In this document: positions 20,101 through 25,936 of the stretch, in pieces
How the letters are laid out: each line of letters begins with the position of its first letter
Numbering within the stretch: position 1 is the stretch's first letter
IMG/VR virus record: IMGVR_UViG_3300025141_000518
Span: 1 to 29,555 of that record
DNA length: 29,555 bases
Origin: a virus
Reading direction: 5' to 3' (one strand)
Notes under the pieces: generated by a model
What the model was told of the DNA's origin: nothing
Databases searched by the model: none
The model's input: the letters and a program-made list of their open reading frames with translations, nothing else
Position numbers and translations under genes: made by a program

Positions 20101-20319
20101 ATGAAATTTATATTAACTATGATTATTTGTACCAGTGTTTATCAACAGTGTTTAGATCCTTTTCCTATGCCGGAAGTATATCCCACTCATTACGAATGCC
20201 TTATGGCAGGTTATAAAGAGGCTATGAAAAAAGCTAAAGAGATAGGACCACCAGATGTAAATAAGTATGGGACTATTATAAAATTTTATTGTAAGCAAGT
20301 TCCACACACCAATACGTAA
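20101..20319 (+). CDS. Small secreted-type Cys-containing protein (72 aa)
   Basis: The 72-aa product begins MKFILTMIICTSVYQQC, a short hydrophobic signal-like segment, followed by a domain with Cys at positions 10, 17, 33 and 64 (MIIC, QQCLDPFP, HYECLMAGY, KFYCKQV). Odd spacing fits two disulphides in a secreted or periplasmic protein. Central LMAGYKEAMKKAKEIGPPD is helical. The gene runs opposite to its neighbours, with AGGAG ten bases before the ATG and a stem-loop with T-rich tail downstream, so it is probably a single-gene unit. Similar small proteins occur in marine phages; the role is unknown. Confidence 0.7.
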   Translation: MKFILTMIICTSVYQQCLDPFPMPEVYPTHYECLMAGYKEAMKKAKEIGPPDVNKYGTIIKFYCKQVPHTNT

Positions 20320-20368
20320 TTGACAATGTGTCCAAATTGTGTTAAAGGCTAAGACTTCTCACCACAAT

Positions 20369-20400
20369 AACCTATCACTTATTCCCTCTTGTGATAGGTT
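20369..20400 (+). terminator. Putative rho-independent terminator
   Basis: AACCTATCAC (20369-20378) and GTGATAGGTT (20391-20400) form a perfect 10-bp stem with a 12-base loop, followed on the plus strand by a T-rich tract (TATTTCATTTTCTTTT). It ends the rightward 72-aa gene and abuts the stop of the leftward 33-aa gene, so it may serve both. The stem is AT-rich, so strength is uncertain. Confidence 0.55.
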
Positions 20401-20501
20401 TATTTCATTTTCTTTTGTGTAATATTACCATCATCGTCGATCCACAATTCGTATGTGGTCTTACCATCAAAGTAATATCCGTGTAATGTTTTCTTTTTCA
20501 T
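20400..20501 (-). CDS. Very small protein (33 aa)
   Basis: ATG 20501-20499 to TAA 20402-20400 encodes MKKKTLHGYYFDGKTTYELW... ending in DGNITQKKMK. The alternating hydrophobic pattern (YYFDGKTTYELWIDDDGNI) reads as a beta-hairpin, which argues for a real peptide rather than chance. It is 15 bases downstream of the 48-aa gene in the same direction, and its stop is inside the terminator stem. At 33 residues the call is uncertain and no function can be offered. Confidence 0.45.
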   Translation of the reverse strand: MKKKTLHGYYFDGKTTYELWIDDDGNITQKKMK

Positions 20502-20515
20502 AATTCATACAACCC

Positions 20516-20662
20516 CTACAGTTTCCGTGCACGTACTCCTGCAGGAGCAAAGGCTCCGAGGCTACTGGCATGGGACGAACCCTTAGCCAGATTATCGCTT
20601 GACGTACAGGGAATAGCGCGAGGCATTATTTGGACGCCGGTCCTTTTCAATTTTATCTGCAT
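20516..20662 (-). CDS. Small basic protein in a GC-richer stretch (48 aa)
   Basis: The frame from ATG 20662-20660 (MQIKLKRTGVQIMPRAIPCT) to TAG 20518-20516 gives 48 residues, ending ASSLGAFAPAGVRARKL. It overlaps the preceding gene's stop by ten bases. The coding stretch is GC-richer than its surroundings, with a CTCCTGCAGGAG palindrome (20536-20547) and a GGAGC/GCTCC stem (20544-20557). The Ala/Ser/Gly-rich basic C-terminus looks ordered enough for a peptide, but the composition could also reflect a structured non-coding element. I favour a coding reading because of the coupling. Confidence 0.45.
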   Translation of the reverse strand: MQIKLKRTGVQIMPRAIPCTSSDNLAKGSSHASSLGAFAPAGVRARKL

Positions 20663-20865
20663 ACACATCCAATCATAGTTCCACTACCATCTTTCATGAT
20701 GTGTAAGTTTAAAGTGTCAACATAGCCGGTTAATTTCAACCGAAGAATGTCACACAGATCAAAACAACTTAGTTGAGCTTGATCTAGTAACATTATTTCT
20801 TCCATTATCTGCTTGGATACTGGAAGAAGTTGATATAAACCGTCGTTTAGGATAATAAGTTCCAT
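20653..20865 (-). CDS. Hypothetical protein (70 aa)
   Basis: I start at ATG 20865-20863 (MELIILNDGLYQLLPVSKQ), nine bases after AAAGGAG; two upstream codons begin with TTG. The product has a hydrophobic strand at its start, a central acidic helix (IMEEIMLLDQAQ), two Cys near LSCFDLCD, and ends GTMIGCVCR. It overlaps the previous gene by 107 bases in another frame, an unusually long overlap, and the next by ten. It is unclear whether both overlapping genes are translated at full length; the ribosome-binding site argues for this one. No family is recognised. Confidence 0.5.
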   Translation of the reverse strand: MELIILNDGLYQLLPVSKQIMEEIMLLDQAQLSCFDLCDILRLKLTGYVDTLNLHIMKDGSGTMIGCVCR

Positions 20866-20968
20866 TTTCAAACTCCTTTATTAATTGATACCATTCAGCT
20901 TTGTATTTCAGATTCTTCGTTCGATTCCAATTTCGAGCCGCTTCGTCTATTTTTTCCAACAGGTTCAT
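20759..20968 (-). CDS. Hypothetical protein in nested gene train (69 aa)
   Basis: The start ATG 20968-20966 (MNLLEKIDEAARNWNRTKN) follows GAAGGAG closely; an upstream start at 21001 lacks one. The first 42 residues are a charged helix ending in AEWYQLIKEFENGTYYPKR. The remaining third is Ser/Asn/Arg-rich and lies in the 107-base overlap with the next gene, so it may be less constrained. It also overlaps the 80-aa gene upstream by 74 bases. The N-terminus looks like a genuine small protein; function unknown. Confidence 0.55.
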   Translation of the reverse strand: MNLLEKIDEAARNWNRTKNLKYKAEWYQLIKEFENGTYYPKRRFISTSSSIQADNGRNNVTRSSSTKLF

Positions 20969-21137
20969 TTCTACTCCTTCCCCATTTAATAATTCTATCA
21001 AAATTTCTAGTTTTTAATTTTATCTTAGGACCATACGGTTTCCAGGCTTCGGACATAAGATTTAATTCTATAACTAAATTAGTCCATTGTTTTGGAGTTA
21101 TATTTGTTACTTTTATATTTATTTCTCTATCTTTCAT
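20895..21137 (-). CDS. Conserved-looking small phage protein (80 aa)
   Basis: The product MKDREINIKVTNITPKQWTN... has a pattern familiar from marine phages: ITPKQWTNLVIELNLMSEAWKPYGPKIKL, then IIKWGRSRNE, and a Ser/Glu/Arg-rich tail overlapping the next gene. The core is strand-helix-strand. A promoter (TTGACA-N17-TATATA) ends seven bases before the ATG, the closest positioning of any promoter here with an aligned leftward gene. It starts a nested train of overlapping genes (20895-21137, 20759-20968, 20653-20865, 20516-20662). Function unknown. Confidence 0.7.
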   Translation of the reverse strand: MKDREINIKVTNITPKQWTNLVIELNLMSEAWKPYGPKIKLKTRNFDRIIKWGRSRNEPVGKNRRSGSKLESNEESEIQS

Positions 21138-21143
21138 TCTGTA

Positions 21144-21172
21144 TATATAGGATATCTAGGGATATTTGTCAA
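21144..21172 (-). promoter_or_regulatory. Promoter TTGACA-N17-TATATA for the 80-aa gene unit
   Basis: TTGACA (21172-21167), 17 bases, TATATA (21149-21144) on the minus strand. ATAGGATA on the plus strand (21147-21154) overlaps the -10, the same octamer found in the divergent promoters at 12121 and 14880. The -35 overlaps the stop codon of the preceding 44-aa gene. Confidence 0.55.
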
Positions 21173-21303
21173 CCTCTTTTTCCACGATATTTACCCATTC
21201 TTTTTTCGTGTTTATTTCTGTTCTTTTTGTGACGTCCAGGACGTTTTTTAGGCTTGTCACGTTTAGGCTTGGTACTAATACCAAACTTAGCTCTTTTACT
21301 CAT
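21169..21303 (-). CDS. Small very basic protein (44 aa)
   Basis: ATG 21303-21301 to TGA 21171-21169 encodes MSKRAKFGISTKPKRDKPKK followed by further Lys/Arg/His and ending MGKYRGKRG. About half the residues are Lys or Arg, so nucleic-acid binding or charge neutralisation is the natural inference. The start overlaps the end of the zinc-ribbon gene by eight bases. Small basic proteins of this pattern recur in marine phage genomes, with no known function that I can name. Confidence 0.65.
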   Translation of the reverse strand: MSKRAKFGISTKPKRDKPKKRPGRHKKNRNKHEKRMGKYRGKRG

Positions 21304-21511
21304 TAAATTGTCTTATATTAATTTGATCTTTGCCTGTAACGTGAGGCATATAACTAATTTTACCATTAATCTTTTGTTCTAAATCACTACCACATGTAAC
21401 ACATCTAAATATAGTTTTATATATAGAAACAAAAATACTGTCTTCAGTACAGTACGGACATTTTCCATTTACTACTTGTGCTTGTATATTAATCTTGTCG
21501 AATGTTGTCAT
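21296..21511 (-). CDS. Zinc-ribbon protein (71 aa)
   Basis: The 71-aa product has CPYC (C18, C21) and CVTCG (C37, C40), two CxxC knuckles separated by 15 residues, i.e. a classic zinc ribbon, within KCPYCTEDSIFVSIYKTIF and FRCVTCGSDLEQKI. The remainder is a short basic N-terminal extension and a Gly/Ile/Asn-rich tail. AGGAG lies upstream. Such proteins often recognise RNA or DNA or serve as transcription adaptors, but which is not visible. It overlaps the flanking 40-aa and 44-aa genes. Confidence 0.8.
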   Translation of the reverse strand: MTTFDKINIQAQVVNGKCPYCTEDSIFVSIYKTIFRCVTCGSDLEQKINGKISYMPHVTGKDQINIRQFNE

Positions 21512-21611
21512 ATTTCTTTTTTCTCCTATAGGCTTTCTTATTTTTTATCACAAGTTGACGATAACGTCTATCTCTTAAAATCTTTGCAATTGGATTCTTT
21601 TTTTGATTCAC
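21489..21611 (-). CDS. Small basic protein, GTG start (40 aa)
   Basis: The frame starts at GTG 21611-21609, one base into the TAG of the preceding 63-aa gene (TAGTG), and stops at TAA 21491-21489 inside the zinc-ribbon gene. The product (VNQKKNPIAKILRDRRYRQL...) is mostly Lys and Arg with NPIAK-IL near the start and a KKKYDNIRQD end. It fills the only gap in an otherwise contiguous gene train, which supports it despite the GTG and lack of a clear ribosome-binding site. Function unknown. Confidence 0.5.
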   Translation of the reverse strand: MNQKKNPIAKILRDRRYRQLVIKNKKAYRRKKKYDNIRQD

Positions 21612-21802
21612 TATTTTGTTAACAGAGTAAAGATAACGTAAGCCATACCTGTAATTAAAGCTCCTACAGACACTAATAAAATGCTTTCTACTCTATTAAT
21701 TTGTCGCTCTAATTTTAAAATTTTATCATGAGTTTGTTTTTGCATTATTCTACAAAGCTTTTCATGAGATTCGATTCGTTGTAATGCGTCTTGTTTAGCC
21801 AT
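21611..21802 (-). CDS. Small coiled-coil membrane protein (63 aa)
   Basis: Residues 1-38 (MAKQDALQRIESHEKLCRIM...) form a charged coiled-coil helix, and residues 41-60 (ILLVSVGALITGMAYVIFTL) a single membrane span at the C-terminus. This is the architecture of XhlA-type holin-associated proteins, though the similarity is only by layout. With its neighbours at 21805-22430 it forms a group of small membrane or signal-anchored proteins that might together affect the host envelope or lysis. No further evidence for a specific role. Confidence 0.65.
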   Translation of the reverse strand: MAKQDALQRIESHEKLCRIMQKQTHDKILKLERQINRVESILLVSVGALITGMAYVIFTLLTK

Positions 21803-21804
21803 GA

Positions 21805-22014
21805 TTAGTCTAATATTATTGCTTTTATGGACTTTTCACCCATATATATTTCAGTCTTTGCTTTACCCTTCCAACATTTATAAGACACAGTTTCACTGTA
21901 CTGTCTCTCCGCTTCACGTTTCCCGCGTAAACATTGGGCCATTGAGGCTTGAATACGATGTTCCTTAATTTCTCCGTTTACGAACATTAATAATCCTATC
22001 ACCGCTTCGATCAT
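21805..22014 (-). CDS. Hypothetical protein with short N-terminal hydrophobic segment (69 aa)
   Basis: The 69-aa product begins MIEAVIGLLMFVNGEIKEHR: a short hydrophobic segment (residues 2-12) then a charged, Cys-containing domain (C28, C46: AQCLRGKREAER and SYKCWKGKAK) ending in a strand pair. The hydrophobic start may be a weak signal or anchor; two Cys suggest a possible disulphide if exported. It overlaps the previous gene by four bases (ATGA). I see a resemblance to small proteins of uncultured marine phages but no function. Confidence 0.6.
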   Translation of the reverse strand: MIEAVIGLLMFVNGEIKEHRIQASMAQCLRGKREAERQYSETVSYKCWKGKAKTEIYMGEKSIKAIILD

Positions 22015-22430
22015 TGATGACTCCCGTTTCCATTTTTATAATGTATTTCTCTGTTAGCGTCTTTTAATTCTTCTATATCTTCTAACACTTTATCCATTTG
22101 TTTTCTTAAAAATTCTATGTTGACTTTGTTTAAAGCCATATTCTCAATGTGTGCATTTAACTTATCCACGGACTTGTATAAATCCTCGATCATCATAAAT
22201 TGCTCGGAATCTGCAGGAAGCGAACCAAGTTGGCCCCGTGGCCATTTGATTCTAAACTCTGTATTCTCTGTCAAGTCTTTTGTCATTAACTCTACTTGTG
22301 TTGAAAGTTTGTTTTGAGTCTCAATGATACCGAAGTAAGCCCAGGTTCCAATAGCGACCATACAAATCAAAGACGCTACCGTCTTCATCGGCATTTGAAC
22401 TGCTGCTTCTTCTGAAATTTTAAGTGCCAT
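22011..22430 (-). CDS. Single-span membrane protein with coiled coil (139 aa)
   Basis: The protein starts MALKISEEAAVQMPMKTVAS, then a membrane span at about 17-34 (SLICMVAIGTWAYFGII) and a long charged region: EFRIKWPRGQLGSLPAD, then a coiled coil from about 75 to 130 rich in Glu, Lys, Leu and Asn. The C-terminus is polar (KNGNGSHQ). This N-in, coiled-coil-out layout resembles spanin-like or tail-chaperone-like proteins, but there is no second spanin partner visible. It is coupled on both sides by TAATG/ATGA. A conserved marine phage family of unknown role is the best description. Confidence 0.7.
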   Translation of the reverse strand: MALKISEEAAVQMPMKTVASLICMVAIGTWAYFGIIETQNKLSTQVELMTKDLTENTEFRIKWPRGQLGSLPADSEQFMMIEDLYKSVDKLNAHIENMALNKVNIEFLRKQMDKVLEDIEELKDANREIHYKNGNGSHQ

Positions 22431-22630
22431 TATTTCCAGCCTCTCTTAGCTAGTTTAGGTTTTCCTTTAATTAAACCACCTGTTGAGTTTAACGTTCGTG
22501 GTTTAATGAGTCCAGGTAAATTTTTACCATCGTAATCTTCAATACGTATAATAGGACCATCCGATCTTACTAAAAATTGATATTTTCCTGGTCTATATGT
22601 TCTAGGTTTTCTAGGTTTTTTCTTTGGCAT
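22430..22630 (-). CDS. Basic hypothetical protein (66 aa)
   Basis: The 66-aa product is rich in Lys, Arg, Pro and Gly (MPKKKPRKPRTYRPGKYQFL) with a central beta-like stretch (SDGPIIRIEDYDGKNLPGLI) and ends GKPKLAKRGWK. It is coupled by TAATG on both sides. The RIEDYDG and terminal KLAKRGW patterns look like small marine-phage proteins, but no domain is recognised. Charge suggests nucleic-acid binding; this is inference. Confidence 0.6.
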   Translation of the reverse strand: MPKKKPRKPRTYRPGKYQFLVRSDGPIIRIEDYDGKNLPGLIKPRTLNSTGGLIKGKPKLAKRGWK

Positions 22631-22890
22631 TAATTATAGTTATACCCCGTGCTAGGAGCATTTCCTTCTTGTAATTTTTTAAATAATTGTTCGTGTTGTT
22701 CCATAATCTCTTCATCAGAATCCATCATACGATCCATCTTATCTTCTAATTTTTCTACTTGTCTTTCAAGTTTAGAAACTTTGTCTAGTTGTACTGCTTG
22801 ATTAGTAGAAAGATCAAACGTTCTAGTAAGAGTCCAGCCAGCTAACGCCAGTAGAATTCCAACTAATAATGTCATTAATTTTTCAATCAT
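22630..22890 (-). CDS. Membrane-anchored coiled-coil protein (86 aa)
   Basis: Residues 1-25 (MIEKLMTLLVGILLALAGWTL) are an N-terminal membrane span, followed by a short polar linker and a coiled coil from about 38 to 75 (LDKVSKLERQVEKLEDKMDR), then a Gly/Asn/Tyr-rich end. It is the third membrane/coiled-coil protein in this block with the 63-aa and 139-aa ones. Overlap with the Cys-rich gene is eight bases. The repetition suggests a complex at the inner membrane, possibly lysis-related, but nothing direct shows it. Confidence 0.65.
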   Translation of the reverse strand: MIEKLMTLLVGILLALAGWTLTRTFDLSTNQAVQLDKVSKLERQVEKLEDKMDRMMDSDEEIMEQHEQLFKKLQEGNAPSTGYNYN

Positions 22891-23053
22891 ACTTTACTTC
22901 GTTTTCAAAAGACATGTCTGTGGCATGTTCTTTTTGATATTTGTAAGTTCTCTTTCCACATTTACAATTATCACAAGTGCATACACCATAATCATCTGCA
23001 TGAAGATCTCCACTGCAATGACAATCACAATGACAATTTTTACACTTACTCAT
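22883..23053 (-). CDS. Cys-rich metallothionein-like small protein (56 aa)
   Basis: I start at ATG 23053-23051 (MSKCKNCHCDCHCSG), which has GGAGG upstream; the longer frame overlaps the next gene more. The first 35 residues contain CKNCHCDCHC and CTCDNCKCG, nine Cys and two His around an acidic linker (SGDLHADDYGV). This density and the CxC/CxxC patterns resemble metallothioneins or a multi-zinc cluster. The rest (KRTYKYQKEHATDMSFENEV) is hydrophilic. It overlaps the 216-aa gene by eight bases. Metal storage, redox buffering or a compact zinc scaffold are possible; none is shown. Confidence 0.7.
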   Translation of the reverse strand: MSKCKNCHCDCHCSGDLHADDYGVCTCDNCKCGKRTYKYQKEHATDMSFENEVKYD

Positions 23054-23696
23054 CTTTTTCCTCCACGTCATAAAAAAACTTATCAGAGTCTTCTGTTTTC
23101 CATTTCATATCATCCTCAACATTCCATTCACTCGTTTGTACCTTCCAATCAAATGGGATTTCATCCTTAACTGTAAAAGATGGAATGCTCCATATAAGTC
23201 TATTGTTTGGCTGAGCCGCATAGTTGCCGTTTTCTAACGCAAGTATGTGAGCGCACTTATGTTCGTGCGGAATTTCAGAATGATCTGTATCTACTATATT
23301 ACTCTCTGGATGCGCCCAGTCAACAGTAAATAAATAAGCACCTTTGTGCCATTTTTTATCTTTACCTAAAAATTTTCCTGATTGTCCGTCTAAAAAATCA
23401 AAACTAGTAATAGCAGGATAATAACTAAAACAATTCCAGAGTTCCAATTCATCAAGTCTTTGAGGTGGAACAGTTTCCGGTTGAAAGCCACGTTGAATAA
23501 AGGCCGAAATAGGCAATCTATAGAAGACAGCACCATTTTCCATAATACAATGAAAGAGGATAGGACGTCCTGTAATAGACGCCACCCCGAAAATAATACA
23601 ATCTTCAACCTCTCCATGATGTCTGGTAAGGTCATAAAGATATTCTCTCCTGATCTGTGCATACATCACAGGTATGTTTGCATTTAGATAGGCCAT
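23046..23696 (-). CDS. Conserved marine-phage hypothetical protein (216 aa)
   Basis: The 216-aa product begins MAYLNANIPVMYAQIRREYL and shows HHGEVEDCIIFGVASITGRPI, an alternating strand region with FHCIMENGAVFYRLPI, then WNCFSYYPAITSFDFL, KGAYLFTVDWAHPE, HEHKCAHILALENGNYAAQP and NRLIWSIPSFTV. This set of motifs is one I associate with a widespread uncharacterised phage protein. It appears all-beta, without signal or membrane segments. It is read just after the polymerase and the 37-aa membrane protein, so it probably belongs to early metabolism or host takeover. Function unknown. Confidence 0.8.
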   Translation of the reverse strand: MAYLNANIPVMYAQIRREYLYDLTRHHGEVEDCIIFGVASITGRPILFHCIMENGAVFYRLPISAFIQRGFQPETVPPQRLDELELWNCFSYYPAITSFDFLDGQSGKFLGKDKKWHKGAYLFTVDWAHPESNIVDTDHSEIPHEHKCAHILALENGNYAAQPNNRLIWSIPSFTVKDEIPFDWKVQTSEWNVEDDMKWKTEDSDKFFYDVEEKDE

Positions 23697-23702
23697 ACAT
23701 AA

Positions 23703-23816
23703 TTAAAATATGATTGCGCCTAATACAAAACCAACAACACCACCTATAATATATTCTCTGTGCATAAGCCAAGAGTGTTCAATATAATCTTTAGCTTTTT
23801 CTATTTGTTTGTTCAT
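23703..23816 (-). CDS. Small membrane protein with GxxxG motifs (37 aa)
   Basis: ATG 23816-23814 to TAA 23705-23703 encodes a charged N-terminus (MNKQIEKAKDYIEHSWLMHR) and a C-terminal hydrophobic span (YIIGGVVGFVLGAIIF) with GG-x2-G and G-x3-G spacing typical of helix packing. GGAGGAAACT before the ATG is a perfect ribosome-binding site, the strongest argument for a gene this short. It lies between the polymerase and the 216-aa gene. Its role is unknown. Confidence 0.65.
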   Translation of the reverse strand: MNKQIEKAKDYIEHSWLMHREYIIGGVVGFVLGAIIF

Positions 23817-23825
23817 AGTTTCCTC

Positions 23826-25670
23826 CTATTTTATATTACCCCAATTGGGTCCAGATTCATAGTCTACTTTATTAGGAACTTCAAGTGAAACCGCGTGTTC
23901 CATTATCTCTTTAATTTTTTCTGCATTGTCACTTACAGATATATCCAATTCATCATGAACTTGGATGTGTGGAGTAATTCCTTCTTTATATAATTCAATC
24001 ATCGCCTTCTTTGTCATGTCAGCAGCTGATCCTTGTATTAATCTGTTTAAAGCTTTGTAAGTGTACGCACGTTTAATCCCTGGTCCGTGTTCCAAGAGCG
24101 CTGCATCATGTGGCAATGCCTTATGGATACCGAACTGAGTAGGTTCCCATAAGTGAAACCTGCACAATCGTCCAAGTAAAGTTCTTATTTGTCCTCTATC
24201 TTGAGCGCGTTGCATTACATTATCCATTAATCTTTTTACAAATGGAACTTTGTTATGATACTGCCGGAACAATCCATCAGCTTTATCTTTACTGATACCA
24301 AGTTCAGCTTGTAATTTATTTTTTCCCATCCCGTAGAACAGTCCAAGATTTATTGTCTTAGCCTGTTCACGAGGGATCTCAGCCATGTCTGCCACGATAG
24401 TATGGAAATCGGCATCGCCTTTATTATAGGCTTCCAATACCTCGTCCACGCCATAGAGATTCTGTAAAGTTGCATAATGTACTACCAACCTAGGCTCTTG
24501 TTGAGAATAGTCAAATACACCCCATGTATGGCCCTCCTCGGGTATAAATAATGACCTAATCCGTGGTCCAAGTTCCTTGTTCCTAGCAGGAATTTGCTGA
24601 AGGTTCGGGTTAGAATAACTAAATCTCCCGGTTACTGTTCCTCCATTATCTGATCTAAGTTGATTAATTTCTGCATGAATTCTTCCTTTGTGATTATGTT
24701 TTAATATGGTATCAATAAACGTGGTATGCGCCTTGTTTATTTCTCGAGCGCGGGCGATTCTTTTCACCAGCGGGTGGGGGTGATTTTGAAGAAAGTTTTT
24801 TGTAAATGATGGAGAATTTGTTTTTTCGGTGCGGTCAAATGGTAGGCGAAGTTTTTCAAAAACTTGCGCAATACTCCTCGCTGCCCATATTTGGATATCT
24901 ACTCCAGTTTCTTTTTTTACTTTTAATAAGCATTCTTTTTCTTCTGATGATAGGTTGTCTTTTAATTGGTGAGCTGCTTCAACATCTACTCGAACTCCTA
25001 AAAACCGCATATCTACGAGGCAAGGAAAAAGTTCTGTCTCTAAATCAAAAATAGATTGTATATCTTGGTGTAAAATTTCTTTTTTAAGTTCTTGCCATAA
25101 CTCTAAAGTTATCTCTGCATCTTTTTCTGCGTATGCGCCAACATAAATGGCAGGTAGTTTATACATTTCTGCTTTAGGGTCTACTCCCCATGATTTTGCT
25201 GCGTCATATAGAGCTGATTCATCTTTACCTTTACCTATATATCTACGACTACAATTATTTAAATCATAACGCATTTGATTTTCATCAACAATTGCTGCAG
25301 CAATCATAGTGTCTACAATTTTTCCATTAATACTTAAACCTAGCGACCTGATCCAACAAACGTCATACATGGCGTTATGAAATATTTTTGTGGCTGGTGT
25401 AGATAATACATCTTGAAACCATTTTAAAACTTTTTTACGATCCATATTACCACCACCTTCGTGAGCAATTGGATAATATCCTGACCAATCTTTAACAGCT
25501 ATCGCAATCCCGGTTACATCTCCTCTACCTGTAACATTACCTGATCCCATTTTTACTAAATCAGGATCTTTAGTTTCTAAGTCAATTGCAATTTCAGTAT
25601 GTTTAGATAAATCTGGAAATTCTGTTGGTGGTAACCATTCAGTTTGTGGTTTAAAAAGAGGGATTTGCAT
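23826..25670 (-). CDS. polA: DNA polymerase family A with 3'-5' exonuclease
   Basis: The 614-aa replicative polymerase shows all core motifs. Exonuclease: D30-L-E32 (AIDLETKD), HNAMYD with D103, and YAEKDAE with D184. Polymerase: motif A VFDYSQQEPRL (D387), motif B REQAKTINLGLFYG (R434, K438, Y446) and motif C VHDEL (H572, D573, E574). The position equivalent to E. coli Phe762 is Leu442. No 5'-nuclease domain is present, as usual in phage enzymes. It sits within a replication block with primase, helicase and DUF3310. Start and upstream stop form a TAATG overlap. It contains two clusters of GRTCCNT heptamers (24075-24095 and 24558-24585). Confidence 0.95.
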   Translation of the reverse strand: MQIPLFKPQTEWLPPTEFPDLSKHTEIAIDLETKDPDLVKMGSGNVTGRGDVTGIAIAVKDWSGYYPIAHEGGGNMDRKKVLKWFQDVLSTPATKIFHNAMYDVCWIRSLGLSINGKIVDTMIAAAIVDENQMRYDLNNCSRRYIGKGKDESALYDAAKSWGVDPKAEMYKLPAIYVGAYAEKDAEITLELWQELKKEILHQDIQSIFDLETELFPCLVDMRFLGVRVDVEAAHQLKDNLSSEEKECLLKVKKETGVDIQIWAARSIAQVFEKLRLPFDRTEKTNSPSFTKNFLQNHPHPLVKRIARAREINKAHTTFIDTILKHNHKGRIHAEINQLRSDNGGTVTGRFSYSNPNLQQIPARNKELGPRIRSLFIPEEGHTWGVFDYSQQEPRLVVHYATLQNLYGVDEVLEAYNKGDADFHTIVADMAEIPREQAKTINLGLFYGMGKNKLQAELGISKDKADGLFRQYHNKVPFVKRLMDNVMQRAQDRGQIRTLLGRLCRFHLWEPTQFGIHKALPHDAALLEHGPGIKRAYTYKALNRLIQGSAADMTKKAMIELYKEGITPHIQVHDELDISVSDNAEKIKEIMEHAVSLEVPNKVDYESGPNWGNIK

Positions 25671-25936
25671 TACTTAATAATACCCCATGAATTCTTTTTT
25701 TCTTTTATTTCTTCTTTCACTTCTTTAGGATAGTCTCTATCAATCGCCATGTCAATATAATGTTTTGCTTTTAATAAATCTTCTTTTTGATTTTTCTGTT
25801 TATGTCTACATAAATATTTTATTGCGTTGCCCTCAGCAAAAGGAATATTATTTCTGTTAATAAATTCTGATGGTTGAATAACCATAGACCTATAGTGATC
25901 ACCGCCTACTTGCTTTTTATATATTTTATCACTCAT
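25670..25936 (-). CDS. DUF3310 protein
   Basis: I use ATG 25936-25934 (MSDKIYKKQVGGDHYR), which overlaps the helicase end by eight bases; the upstream extension lies inside the helicase gene. VGGDHYRSMVIQPSEFINRN, GNAIKYLCRHKQKN and DLLKAKHYIDMAI are hallmarks of the DUF3310 family found in many phages next to replication genes; its function is unresolved (a nucleotide-related role has been suggested). The tail is charged (EEIKEKKNSW). It overlaps the polymerase start by one base and is therefore translated with it. Confidence 0.85.
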   Translation of the reverse strand: MSDKIYKKQVGGDHYRSMVIQPSEFINRNNIPFAEGNAIKYLCRHKQKNQKEDLLKAKHYIDMAIDRDYPKEVKEEIKEKKNSWGIIK

